Positions 1-7,895 of a stretch of DNA of 64,000 nucleotides are shown piece after piece. The position numbers and the translations under genes were made by a program. Positions within the stretch are counted from its first letter, which is position 1; every line of letters starts with the position of its first letter. The notes beneath the pieces are model-generated. The model was given only the letters and a program-made list of their open reading frames with translations. It was not told the origin of the DNA and searched no databases. Origin of the DNA: Lachnospiraceae bacterium (GTDB lineage Bacteria > Bacillota > Clostridia > Lachnospirales > Lachnospiraceae); the NCBI GenBank assembly GCA_017935565.1, contig JAGBHK010000016.1, positions 104,452 through 168,451 on the forward strand, in the 5' to 3' direction.

Positions 1-1172
1 ACATCATCTCTATTCTCGATACCATCGGCGATAACTTGCATTTTTAATTGTCTTCCCATCGAAAGAAGAGTTATGAGAATTTGTCGACCTCTTGGCGTAG
101 ACAATGTTTTTTGTATATATTTCGAATCAAACATTATACAGTCCAAATCTAGCTTATCCCAATATACAAGGCTTCTAAATTCTGTTCCAGCACCTATAAT
201 ACCTACGCCAAATCCAATATTTTTCAAATTTTCCAGCGTATTTATCATATTTTGACTTCCACAAGTGAAGGAATCCTCACTCACTTCTATAGTGACAACA
301 GACGGCGAAATGCCGTGTGTATCCGCATATTTCTTCAATGTGTCAGGAAAATCTTTCTCCAACAAGAGAAGTTTTGATATGCGCATGCTTATATTTCCCA
401 AAGGTCTCTCTTCTTCATTGAATCTCTTTAGTTTCGAAAACACTTCTAAAATCATCCAGATATTCAGTCTACGAATAAATCCGTTCTTTTCAAATAATGG
501 AATGAATTCGTCCTGTTCCTTCACTTTACCATCTGGCATATTCCAGCGTAACTTAATTTGAGTCGAACGCAACTTTGATGTTTGTGCGCTGATAATCGGT
601 AAATAACATATCTCAAACTCATTATTATCCAAAGAAGACTGTTGCATCTGCTCCATGTATATTTCCGAGGATATTTGCTCTTCAATATCATTATACAATA
701 CATAGCAGCCTTTTCCCTGATTCTTCGCGCAATACATTGCACGGTCACTCTTTAAAAGTAACTCACTCAAACTACTGTCGGCATACTGTTTATGCAAAAT
801 ACCAATACTTGCCGATACATTTACAGTTATATGTTCAAATCCCTCTTTTTCTTGAACTCGAAGGATTATATCGCTTGCAATACTCGTTATTTTTTCTCGT
901 GAACATTCACCTTTTATAAACAATAAGAACTCATCACCACTTAATCGAATAGCTGTTGCATTAGGCGCAATATCCCTTAAAACATTTGCAACAGATTTCA
1001 AAACCAAGTCACCTTCATTGTGCCCATAAACATCGTTCACGCTTTTGAAGTTATCCAAATCTATAAACATTATATGAAATAATTCATCTGACTCAAGTTC
1101 ATCGTATAACCAATATAAATATTGTCGACTAAATAAACCGGTCAGAAAATCATAACTGTTGGAGTCGCTCAT
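1..1172 (-). CDS. GGDEF/EAL-domain protein, partial (3' end beyond left edge)
   Basis: This open frame runs from an ATG at 1172 off the left edge without a stop, so about 390 residues are visible. The N-terminal half is a diguanylate cyclase (GGDEF) domain: FIDLDNFKSVND and YGHNEGD are typical, and the active-site loop reads RLSGDEF, that is SGDEF instead of GGDEF. The second half resembles an EAL phosphodiesterase domain, but the EAL position reads IKLRW and the usual ExLxR glutamate is missing, so it is probably a non-catalytic sensor or binding domain. There is no membrane segment or signal peptide at the N terminus, so it is likely cytosolic. The start is supported by AAAGGTG about 6 bases upstream. 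A good promoter lies at 1209-1237. Family call is firm; activity is inferred. Confidence 0.85.
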   Translation of the reverse strand, partial: MSDSNSYDFLTGLFSRQYLYWLYDELESDELFHIMFIDLDNFKSVNDVYGHNEGDLVLKSVANVLRDIAPNATAIRLSGDEFLLFIKGECSREKITSIASDIILRVQEKEGFEHITVNVSASIGILHKQYADSSLSELLLKSDRAMYCAKNQGKGCYVLYNDIEEQISSEIYMEQMQQSSLDNNEFEICYLPIISAQTSKLRSTQIKLRWNMPDGKVKEQDEFIPLFEKNGFIRRLNIWMILEVFSKLKRFNEEERPLGNISMRISKLLLLEKDFPDTLKKYADTHGISPSVVTIEVSEDSFTCGSQNMINTLENLKNIGFGVGIIGAGTEFRSLVYWDKLDLDCIMFDSKYIQKTLSTPRGRQILITLLSMGRQLKMQVIADGIENRDD

Positions 1173-1208
1173 ATGTAATCACCTTTCCGTACAAATCTAA
1201 TCACGCTA

Positions 1209-1237
1209 ATTATACAATATAAATGTTAGAATTGCAA
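1209..1237 (-). promoter_or_regulatory. Sigma-A-type promoter for the GGDEF/EAL gene
   Basis: Read on the minus strand, TTGCAA (1232-1237) and TATAAT (1209-1214) are separated by 17 bases. It lies 40 bases upstream of the ATG at 1172 and overlaps the 3' end of the acetyltransferase gene. Confidence 0.6.
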
Positions 1238-1744
1238 ATCATTTCCCTTCACCAACACCGCTCTTATAAGCCCGCCATACTTTTCCTTAACACACACAAC
1301 CTCAAACCCATTTTTCTTAAAATTATTCAAACTATATGTATTATCTGGTGATACTGTGGCCATAACATATTTATAACCCTTTTCATAAACAAGTTTTTCC
1401 GCATATTTAATCAACTTATCCTGCAATCTAAAACCACGATATTTCTCATCAACCACAATAGACTCAAGATGTGCCACCTTGCACAACTTGCAATCCTTAA
1501 GCCCAATATCTCTTCCTAAATTATCCTCACATTCATTAGGAAATCTTGTTATAAGGCTCGCCACAATCAAGCCTTCACATTCCACCTTCACCGCAAATCC
1601 AGACTCATTTATATGCTCTTTCACATAATCTAGGTCATCACAAAAAAACAAAGACTTATCTTCCAAACCTTCATATACTGATTTCATTAATTTGTATATT
1701 TTTTCAGCGTCCGACATATCTGCCAAACATAATTCAAAATTCAT
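1226..1744 (-). CDS. GNAT-family N-acetyltransferase
   Basis: 172 residues with the GNAT fold. A central beta strand LESIVVDEKYRGFRLQDKLI carries the R-G-x-x-L-x-x-x-L type acetyl-CoA pyrophosphate loop. It is followed by the C-terminal NTYSLNNFKKNGFEVV segment typical of the family. The substrate cannot be read from sequence. A GGAGG sits 7 bases before the ATG at 1744. It lies 15 bases downstream of lrgB and is probably cotranscribed with lrgAB. The call is secure at superfamily level only. Confidence 0.85.
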   Translation of the reverse strand: MNFELCLADMSDAEKIYKLMKSVYEGLEDKSLFFCDDLDYVKEHINESGFAVKVECEGLIVASLITRFPNECEDNLGRDIGLKDCKLCKVAHLESIVVDEKYRGFRLQDKLIKYAEKLVYEKGYKYVMATVSPDNTYSLNNFKKNGFEVVCVKEKYGGLIRAVLVKGNDLQF

Positions 1745-1759
1745 TATAAGCCTCCATTC

Positions 1760-2452
1760 CTACATAAATCCTGCAAACACACTTGCTCCAATAACCGTAA
1801 GCAATCCCGCCACAGCCAATGACAAACTACTCATCGCACCTTCTATTTCGCCCATTTCCATTGCCTTTGATGTTCCCATTGCATGCGCCGCACATCCAAT
1901 CCCTACACCTTTAGCAATTGGTTCTTCAATCTTAAATAATTTGCATAAAAACGGTGCAGTCATATTTCCAAAAATGCCCGTAATGATAATCACTGCAACC
2001 GTAATAGTTACATAACCGCCAAGTTCTTCAGATACACCCATTCCAATGGCTGTTGTAATTGATTTAGGAAGTAAGCTAACATACTCTTTGTGACTCATTC
2101 CAAAAATCAAACACATAAAAAGAACGCTAATCAAACTGGTTAACACACCTGACACAATGCCAATAATTACCGCTTTGGCATTTTTACGAAGTAATTCCAC
2201 CCTCTCATACAATGGTATTGCGAGACTTACCGTTGCCGGTGTCAGCAAGAAACTTATATACTTTGCCCCCGCATTATAGACTTCATACTCAATGTCAAAA
2301 GTCGCCAAAAGCAATATTACCAAAATAATCGCAATTAATAATGGATTAAAAATTGCTAATTTAAATTTCTTTTTAAAAACACTGCCCACTCCATAAGCCA
2401 AAAGTGTCAACGCCACACCAAAAAGCACTGAATTAGTCAACATTTCCTTCAT
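1760..2452 (-). CDS. lrgB: LrgB/CidB-family membrane protein
   Basis: 230-residue hydrophobic protein with about six to seven membrane segments. LPKSITTAIGMGVSEELGG is the conserved LrgB motif and GIGCAAHAMGTSKAMEMGE is the second family signature. LrgB partners with holin-like LrgA in the cytoplasmic membrane; the pair has been linked to murein hydrolase control and, more recently, to organic acid export. A GTG at 2461 would extend the frame by three residues, but the ATG at 2452 is preferred because GGAGGTG lies 7 bases upstream. The reading frame overlaps the end of lrgA by 20 bases, so translation is probably coupled. Confidence 0.9.
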   Translation of the reverse strand: MKEMLTNSVLFGVALTLLAYGVGSVFKKKFKLAIFNPLLIAIILVILLLATFDIEYEVYNAGAKYISFLLTPATVSLAIPLYERVELLRKNAKAVIIGIVSGVLTSLISVLFMCLIFGMSHKEYVSLLPKSITTAIGMGVSEELGGYVTITVAVIIITGIFGNMTAPFLCKLFKIEEPIAKGVGIGCAAHAMGTSKAMEMGEIEGAMSSLSLAVAGLLTVIGASVFAGFM

Positions 2453-2804
2453 TTGTGGCACCTCCTTTTCTCAATACAAACTGCGTAATGCGTCCAGCCA
2501 CAACCATTACAATAATAGTTGTAACCACCAATATAACCGATATTTCCACCAATATCGGCTTCAATATCCCAAAACTTTCGATAAGTCCTGCTGCCGCCGG
2601 AATGAACATTATCGGCATAATTTCAATTAAAAATTTGCCTGTGTCTTTCACCGCATCCAATTTTACAACTCCCGTCATAAGACAAACAAATAATATCACA
2701 AAACCATATACACTTGCAGGTATTGGCAAAGGCAACACATTATTTAAAATTTCACCTATAAGTGAAATACATATAATTATTCCAAATTGCTTTAAATACT
2801 TCAT
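2433..2804 (-). CDS. lrgA: LrgA/CidA-family holin-like protein
   Basis: 123 residues with four hydrophobic segments. The N terminus has the conserved LPLPIPASVYG motif and LIEIMPIMFIPAAAGLI follows in the third segment. It forms a two-gene unit with lrgB. The frame stays open upstream to 2960, but that extension is encoded by a hairpin-rich element and lacks a ribosome site. The ATG at 2804 has GGAG six bases upstream and gives the usual family length, so it was chosen. The ribosome-site sequence is duplicated at 2952-2962 on the far side of the element, so the messenger leader appears to have been invaded. Confidence 0.9.
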   Translation of the reverse strand: MKYLKQFGIIICISLIGEILNNVLPLPIPASVYGFVILFVCLMTGVVKLDAVKDTGKFLIEIMPIMFIPAAAGLIESFGILKPILVEISVILVVTTIIVMVVAGRITQFVLRKGGATNEGNVD

Positions 2805-2807
2805 AAC

Positions 2808-2962
2808 AATCTCCATTCCGAAGCGTAGCGTAGGAATCGCGCAACAGAAATTCGCGTATGCGATTTCTGTTGTCGCATCAAGGCTCTTTTGTGACGCTTC
2901 GGCACAAAAAGCCGTGTGAAAAATCAGCACATCAGTGTGATTTTTCACACTAATCTCCATTC
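2808..2962. mobile_element. Palindromic element (2819-2951) flanked by 11-bp direct repeats
   Basis: AATCTCCATTC occurs at 2808-2818 and again at 2952-2962. Between the copies lie three successive hairpins: 2839-2875 (arms around GCAACAGAAAT/ATTTCTGTTG), 2882-2913 (GGCTCTTTTGTG/CACAAAAAGCC) and 2914-2950 (GTGTGAAAAATCA/TGATTTTTCACAC). CCGAAGCGT at 2818-2826 can also pair with ACGCTTCGG at 2894-2902. No protein is encoded. The flanking duplication suggests insertion of a small non-autonomous element into the lrgA leader. A recombinational origin of the repeat is the alternative. Confidence 0.6.
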
Positions 2963-2974
2963 ATATAAAACGCT

Positions 2975-2992
2975 AGTTGAATTATACCCAAC
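2975..2992. promoter_or_regulatory. Possible lrgA promoter region with inverted repeat
   Basis: AGTTG/CAACT flank a TATAAT (minus strand, at 2981-2986). No good -35 hexamer is present at 16-18 bases, so this is only a candidate promoter/operator for lrgAB. Confidence 0.3.
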
Positions 2993-3047
2993 TTTGTGCC
3001 ATAATACATGTATATTACCAAAAAAATCATCCATAATCTATATATAT

Positions 3048-3194
3048 CTATTCAGAGCAACGCAGATTTTTACAAAATAGGCTAATCAAGCTCGCTTGAT
3101 TTAGACTATTTTATAAAATCTATGTGGCGAGAAGCCACATATGAGCAAAAGCAAAGCTTCGAAGAAGCGATTTTGCGAATAGTTCTCTGAATAG
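3048..3194. repeat. Cloverleaf-like palindromic element
   Basis: A perfect 10-bp outer stem (CTATTCAGAG at 3048-3057, CTCTGAATAG at 3185-3194) encloses three hairpins: a long one at 3065-3120 (about 26-base arms with a few mismatches), ATGTGGC/GCCACAT at 3122-3140, and GCAAAA..GCTTC/GAAGC..TTTTGC at 3145-3176. It encodes nothing. It ends 36 bases before the MurE-like gene. No flanking duplication was seen. Its layout resembles the element at 11212-11330. Confidence 0.6.
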
Positions 3195-3230
3195 TTACAC
3201 ACATAAAAAACATAAGAAAGGCATCAAATT

Positions 3231-4751
3231 ATGGCAAACATTGTAAAGATAAAAGACTTTTTAGACAAGCTTAATTCCCTTAATCTTGTCACAGAATACG
3301 ACCTTTTAGGCCGTGAAAATGATATTATTGAAAATGTAACTTTTGACTCAAGAGCAGTTACTAAAAATACATTATTTGTATGTAAAGGTATTTCATTCAA
3401 GGCAGAGTACCTTGCAGATTCCGTAAAATCTGGAGCTACCTTCTACATCTCACAACAAAAATACGATGTACCTAATATTCCTTTTATTATAGTTTCAGAC
3501 ATCCGTGTAGCTATGGCATACATTGGTGGCGTATTCTATGACGAATGTTGGAAAGCCCTTAATATGACTGCCGTTACAGGCACAAAGGGAAAATCTACAA
3601 CTTGCTATTACTTAAGGGCCATAATTGACAACTACATGGCTTCATTAAATAAAATGCCTTGTGGTATCGCTTCAACTATCGACATATATGACGGTGTTGA
3701 ATCCAAAGAATCACACAACACAACACCTGAAGCCCTTGATTTACATTTCCACTTAAATCGTGCTGTAAATTCAGGTATAACTTACTTCATTTCTGAGGCT
3801 TCAAGTCAGGCATTTAAATATCACAGATTGTTAAATTTGCGCTTTAATGTTGGTATTTTCCTAAACATTTCAGAAGACCACATAAGCCCTATTGAACATC
3901 CTGATTTTGAAGATTATTTTGCTTCAAAGAGAATTATGTTTGAACAGACAGACACAGCCTGTATCAATATGGATTTAGAGCATTACGAAGAAGTTTATAA
4001 TGGCGCTTTAGCTTCTAAAAATATAGTTAAATTCAGTGCTAAAAATCCAGAAGCAGATGTTTTCGGATACAATATCAAAAAAGAAAACGATAGAATATAT
4101 TTCAATGTAAAAACAAAGGATTTCGATGAATTGTTCTACATCACAGTGCAAGGCCCTGCCATGTACAATGTTGAAAATGCTCTCGCTGCAATCGCTGCTG
4201 CCAGAGTTTATAACATTCCTGTAGAAATCATAAAAGAAGGCTTAGAACACGCCGCTTCTGCAGGACGTATGGATGTATTCAAGAGCAATGACGGAGTTAT
4301 AACAGTTATCGTTGACTACGCTCACAATAAATTAAGTTTCGAAAAATTATACGAAGCTGTTAATATGGATTATCCAGATTACGACATTTACACAGTATTT
4401 GGTTGTCCTGGAAGCAAAGCCATTACAAGACGCAAAGATTTAGGTTTACTTGCTGGACAGCATTCCAATAGAGTGTACCTTTGTGTGGAAGACCCTAACT
4501 TCGAAAAATTCGAGGATATTTGTGACGAAATCGCCGCATATATTGACGAGGATAAATGTCCAATTAAGGTTATTGAAGACCGTGGACTTGCTCTTAAAGA
4601 GGCCATTTCCGATGCCACAAGAAAGACTGTAATTTTAGTTACAGGCAAGGGCAATGAAACAAGAAATAAATACGGCACAGAATATATCGACTGCCCTTCA
4701 GATTTGGAGAACGCAGAAAGGTATGTGACTGAATACAATATGACTCATTAA
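3231..4751 (+). CDS. MurE-like Mur ligase (UDP-MurNAc-tripeptide synthetase family)
   Basis: 506 residues with the three Mur ligase domains. The N-terminal UDP-binding domain has DSRAVTKNTLFVCKG. The central ATPase has the P-loop TGTKGKSTT near residue 118 and the ISEASSQAF and NISEDHISP segments. The C-terminal domain has SAGRMDVF, DYAHNKLSFE and VFGCPGSKAITRR. The family adds the third amino acid (meso-DAP or lysine) to UDP-MurNAc-dipeptide in the cytosol. The DNPR loop that selects meso-DAP reads EDPN here, so substrate specificity is unclear. The gene stands alone rather than in a cell-wall cluster, so it could be a second, specialised ligase. The ribosome site AAAGG is 9 bases before the ATG. 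Confidence 0.8.
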   Translation: MANIVKIKDFLDKLNSLNLVTEYDLLGRENDIIENVTFDSRAVTKNTLFVCKGISFKAEYLADSVKSGATFYISQQKYDVPNIPFIIVSDIRVAMAYIGGVFYDECWKALNMTAVTGTKGKSTTCYYLRAIIDNYMASLNKMPCGIASTIDIYDGVESKESHNTTPEALDLHFHLNRAVNSGITYFISEASSQAFKYHRLLNLRFNVGIFLNISEDHISPIEHPDFEDYFASKRIMFEQTDTACINMDLEHYEEVYNGALASKNIVKFSAKNPEADVFGYNIKKENDRIYFNVKTKDFDELFYITVQGPAMYNVENALAAIAAARVYNIPVEIIKEGLEHAASAGRMDVFKSNDGVITVIVDYAHNKLSFEKLYEAVNMDYPDYDIYTVFGCPGSKAITRRKDLGLLAGQHSNRVYLCVEDPNFEKFEDICDEIAAYIDEDKCPIKVIEDRGLALKEAISDATRKTVILVTGKGNETRNKYGTEYIDCPSDLENAERYVTEYNMTH

Positions 4752-4755
4752 AATT

Positions 4756-4785
4756 TAGGGGTGCATTTCAATGCAGCCCCTTTTT
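4756..4785. terminator. Bidirectional intrinsic terminator
   Basis: GGGGTGCAT/ATGCAGCCCC with a TTTTT run on the plus strand serves the MurE-like gene. sigF ends on its other side with an A/T-rich flank, so it may stop both. Confidence 0.85.
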
Positions 4786-5534
4786 CACATCCTACTCCTC
4801 ATACCAAGCAATATTTTCTTCTCAATTCTACTGACCTGAACCTGGCTAATCCCAAGGATTTTCGCAACCTCAGTTTGAGTTTTGTCCTGATAATACCTAA
4901 GAATTATCAATTCTCTATCCCTTTCCGACAACTCTTCAATCATTTGCTTGACCATCAAGTGATTCAATAATTTTTCCTTTTCTCCGTCGCCATTTATCAA
5001 ATTAAGATTGGCAACAACTCCTTTATCCTTATTACCCATTTTATCCATAAGATACATTTCACTGCCATCGCTTTGATAGACAGTCTTGTATATGGACTCA
5101 ACTTCTGCATTTGCATCCATAGTCATAACTACTTCTTCTCTTGTCAGTTCCATTTTTTCAGCAATTTCCTCAATGGTTGCTTCCCTTCCATATTCTTGTG
5201 ATAATTTTTCTTGTACCTGTCGTATTTTATATCCATTTTCCTTCAATGTACGACTAACCTTAATCATTCCATCATCTCTTAAAAATCGTTTTATTTCTCC
5301 AGCAATCATTGGCACCGCGTAGGTACTAAGTTTTACATCATAAGAACAATCAAATTTATCAATGGCTTTTATCATCCCTATGCAACCTATTTGAAACAAA
5401 TCCTCCATTTCATAATTTCTATTGCCAAATCGTTTTACTATGCTCCAAATTAAGCCTACATTTTCCGTTACCAGTCTGTCTCTGGCATCTTTATCCCCTT
5501 GGTGTGCAAGATTAATCATCTCAATTGCATCCAT
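4785..5534 (-). CDS. sigF: RNA polymerase sporulation sigma factor SigF
   Basis: 249 residues, the usual length for sigma-F. Region 2 shows ENVGLIWSIVKRF and DLFQIGCIGMIKAIDKFD, followed by YAVPMIAGEIKRFLRDDG. Region 3 covers about 110-160. Region 4 has a helix-turn-helix in TQTEVAKILGISQVQVSRIEKKI. Sigma-F is the first forespore-specific sigma factor and is held inactive by SpoIIAB until SpoIIAA is dephosphorylated. It is the last gene of the spoIIAA-spoIIAB-sigF operon, 16 bases after spoIIAB. Gene order and motifs make the call firm and suggest the organism descends from endospore formers. Confidence 0.96.
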   Translation of the reverse strand: MDAIEMINLAHQGDKDARDRLVTENVGLIWSIVKRFGNRNYEMEDLFQIGCIGMIKAIDKFDCSYDVKLSTYAVPMIAGEIKRFLRDDGMIKVSRTLKENGYKIRQVQEKLSQEYGREATIEEIAEKMELTREEVVMTMDANAEVESIYKTVYQSDGSEMYLMDKMGNKDKGVVANLNLINGDGEKEKLLNHLMVKQMIEELSERDRELIILRYYQDKTQTEVAKILGISQVQVSRIEKKILLGMRSRM

Positions 5535-5550
5535 TTACCCGCCTCTTTCT

Positions 5551-5970
5551 TTACTCACCAATCTTTTTACTCATCCTAATGATAGTCCCCTCAGATATTT
5601 TCGATTCAACAGTCAGACTGTCCATAAACACCTCCATAAACACAAATCCCATACCTGAACGCTCATCATCCGGTTTTGTTGTGTATAAAGGTTCTCTAGC
5701 CTTGTCCACATTTTCGATTCCAATACCTTTATCTTCAATGGTAATATGTACCTCATTTTCCTCTATTTCGCAGGTAATATATACTATCCCCTCTTTTCCA
5801 TCATATCCATGAACAATGGCATTAGTCACTGCCTCCGATACCGCAGTTTTTATATCTGCAATTTCCTCCAATGTAGGATTCAACCTCGATACAAACGCCG
5901 CCACTGTAACTCTTGCAAAATTCTCATTTTCTGAAATACTATCGATTTCTAAATACATTCTTTTCTTCAT
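5551..5970 (-). CDS. spoIIAB: Anti-sigma F factor (serine kinase)
   Basis: 139 residues of the GHKL/HATPase fold. The N-box [12 protein letters not shown] coordinates Mg-ATP, G1 is [11 protein letters not shown], and the G2 loop is [12 protein letters not shown]. SpoIIAB binds and inhibits sigma-F and phosphorylates SpoIIAA on serine. The frame is open further upstream through a TTG, but the ATG at 5970 matches the known N terminus ([10 protein letters not shown]) and has GGAAG about 10 bases upstream. It starts five bases after the spoIIAA stop, so the genes are likely translationally coupled. Confidence 0.95.
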   Translation of the reverse strand: MKKRMYLEIDSISENENFARVTVAAFVSRLNPTLEEIADIKTAVSEAVTNAIVHGYDGKEGIVYITCEIEENEVHITIEDKGIGIENVDKAREPLYTTKPDDERSGMGFVFMEVFMDSLTVESKISEGTIIRMSKKIGE

Positions 5971-5974
5971 ACTC

Positions 5975-6277
5975 CTACACTTCCTTTTCAATAATTTTGT
6001 ATAACCCTGATATTAAAAAAATTCTTTCAACATCACTTCTTAAATTCTTCACCTTTACAGTCCCTCCAAGAGGTTTTAAAAGCCTATGTCGCCCCATTAC
6101 AACGCCAATGCCTGAACTATCCATAAAATTAGTTTGCTTAAAATCAAAAATCACATTTTTAGCTTGTCCACTGTAAATGAATCCATCGATTTTCTCCTTG
6201 ATAATCGCCGCATTATGATGGTCTAAATCCCTATCCATCACAATAAGTAGCGTGTCCCCTTTCAAAATATACTCCAT
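5975..6277 (-). CDS. spoIIAA: Anti-sigma F factor antagonist
   Basis: 100-residue STAS-domain protein. The phosphorylated serine lies in the conserved [18 protein letters not shown] segment. When unphosphorylated it releases sigma-F from SpoIIAB, linking septation to forespore transcription. The ATG at 6277 is chosen over an upstream in-frame start because AAGGAGG lies 6 bases before it and it gives the family length. It is the first gene of the operon. The preceding gene ends in a terminator at 6308-6342, so the operon promoter must lie in this short gap; no clear sigma-H site was recognised. Confidence 0.95.
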   Translation of the reverse strand: MEYILKGDTLLIVMDRDLDHHNAAIIKEKIDGFIYSGQAKNVIFDFKQTNFMDSSGIGVVMGRHRLLKPLGGTVKVKNLRSDVERIFLISGLYKIIEKEV

Positions 6278-6307
6278 CTTTTTCCTCCTTTTTTCCCTTA
6301 AACGCAA

Positions 6308-6342
6308 AGAAAAGAACGACTTTCGTCATTCTTTTCTTTAGT
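6308..6342 (-). terminator. Intrinsic terminator of the TPR gene
   Basis: AAAGAAAAGAA.GAC/GTC.TTCTTTTCTTT forms a long stem between the TPR gene stop and spoIIAA; on the minus strand the descending arm is T-rich. Confidence 0.75.
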
Positions 6343-6349
6343 ACTTTTA

Positions 6350-7744
6350 TTAATGTTTTATATGAATGGCTGCCCATTCTGCATAATCAGAATCTGGCTC
6401 CATCTCCATAACTTTGTTAAAGCAACGCTTTGAGTCTTCATTGTTCACATCATTATTCTTAAGTAAATATGAACGTCCAAGACAATATATAGCGTAAGTG
6501 TTTGTCGGATCAAACACCTCAACCTTTGAAAGCATTGAAATAGCTGTATCTGCATCACCATTATTCCATGCCTTTACACCATTGTTATAATAATGCTTTC
6601 CTGCCACAGGATATGTGAGATTCTGCAATGTAGTCTGCAATGCAGTATACGAAGCACTCACACCTTCTGTATTCTTAATTGTAAACAACATATCTGCACA
6701 TCCAATTTTATCATCAAGCATATATTTATTTGCAGCCTGGAACAAAATGTCATACGAAGCCAATGTTTCTTCTGACTTTGTACTCTCTCCAAGTTGTGCC
6801 TTCAAATCGTCTCTTTCTTTAGTGAGAGTCTCCAAACTTTCTGTTATACTCTGAATCTCAACATTTAACTTTGAAATTTCCTCATACTTACCTTTAAGTT
6901 CGCTTGCGTTCTCATTTGTCGCCTGATTAACTCTCGCAGGTGTAACAAGGAAATATACTGATGCCGCACCAATCAAGATACCTATCAAAATATTACCAAA
7001 AATTCTAAGCCCATAATTTACTTCTTTGTATGCATTTTCAGGAATAATTACATCATTACCACTAAGGGCATCTCTTTCCTTCAAATCCTCAATAGTCTTT
7101 TTCTTCTTACGGCTAGCTTCTGTCTTCTTTAACTCCTCGTACTCAATTTCTTTTAAATACTTAAGCGCCAAAGTGTTACATTTATCAATACTTAATGTTC
7201 TATTAAGTTCCTTTTTTGCTCTGTCATACTCCTCTTTTTTCATATACATCAATGCTAAAAGCAAATGACCTTTAACAAAATGATGATTGAGGCTTAAAAG
7301 TTTCTTTAACTGAATTATAGCTAAATCATCGCTTCCATCCTTTGCATAACCAAGAGCAATATTAAACTTCTTAATAGACTGGCTCATAGCCTCGTGCTTA
7401 TTAGGATTCGACTGAACCTCTTTTATATAATCATCTGCAAGATTCTTCTCCGGACTAATGTTTTTACTCAAAACCCATTCCTTAAGAGCTTGAGCAGACT
7501 CGCCCATCTCATAATACACAAGTCCTAATAAATTTCTTGCATTTATATTATTCTTATCTATCTTAATACTTCTCTGCAATAAATCTGCCGCACCAGATAA
7601 ATCCCTAACTCTGGCTTTGGCAAGACCCATATTATAATAACTGTTGGACAATTTTACAATCTTTTTATAAATAACAACATTTGTACCACAGCTATTACAG
7701 AAATCCATATCCAATAGAACGCTATTACATTTGTAGCATCTCAT
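6350..7744 (-). CDS. Zinc-ribbon, membrane-anchored TPR-repeat protein
   Basis: 464 residues. The N terminus is a zinc ribbon with CYKC near residue 3 and CNSCG at 16-20. Residues 30-205 hold tetratricopeptide repeats (YYNMGLAKARVRDL, NARNLLGLVYYEMGE, GHLLLALMYMKKEEYDRA). A lysine-rich linker is followed by one membrane helix near 247-268 (FGNILIGILIGAASVYFL). A coiled coil covers about 285-320, and further TPR-like repeats follow at 330-460. The TPR blocks therefore sit on both sides of the membrane. Such proteins act as assembly scaffolds; the partner is unknown. It begins 13 bases after the 45-residue gene. Confidence 0.75.
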   Translation of the reverse strand: MRCYKCNSVLLDMDFCNSCGTNVVIYKKIVKLSNSYYNMGLAKARVRDLSGAADLLQRSIKIDKNNINARNLLGLVYYEMGESAQALKEWVLSKNISPEKNLADDYIKEVQSNPNKHEAMSQSIKKFNIALGYAKDGSDDLAIIQLKKLLSLNHHFVKGHLLLALMYMKKEEYDRAKKELNRTLSIDKCNTLALKYLKEIEYEELKKTEASRKKKKTIEDLKERDALSGNDVIIPENAYKEVNYGLRIFGNILIGILIGAASVYFLVTPARVNQATNENASELKGKYEEISKLNVEIQSITESLETLTKERDDLKAQLGESTKSEETLASYDILFQAANKYMLDDKIGCADMLFTIKNTEGVSASYTALQTTLQNLTYPVAGKHYYNNGVKAWNNGDADTAISMLSKVEVFDPTNTYAIYCLGRSYLLKNNDVNNEDSKRCFNKVMEMEPDSDYAEWAAIHIKH

Positions 7745-7756
7745 TGCAATATCTCC

Positions 7757-7894
7757 TTAGTTTTCTTCTTCTTTAATCAATTCTATCATAATATCTGTCA
7801 AGTCAATGGTTTTGTTGTCATATATCGCATTCTCAACCTCGTCAACTTCCAAACTTGGATGAAACTTGTTGATTTCTTCTTCAAATCTTATCAT
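7757..7894 (-). CDS. Conserved-looking 45-residue acidic protein
   Basis: The ATG at 7894 follows the folC stop (7896-7898) by one base and has AAAGGA about 9 bases upstream, so it is translated as the next cistron. The 45-residue product is acidic and predicted helical, rich in Glu/Asp/Ile (DEVENAIYDNKTIDLTDIM). The frame is also open further upstream inside folC, but that part is a shadow. No domain was recognised. It lies between folC and the TPR gene on the same strand. Function unknown. Confidence 0.55.
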   Translation of the reverse strand: MIRFEEEINKFHPSLEVDEVENAIYDNKTIDLTDIMIELIKEEEN

Positions 7895-7895
7895 T

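Noticed and set aside
2805-2960. In-frame 52-residue N-terminal extension of LrgA
   Set aside because: It is encoded by the hairpin element, has no ribosome site, and makes the protein longer than the family. The ATG at 2804 has a good ribosome site.
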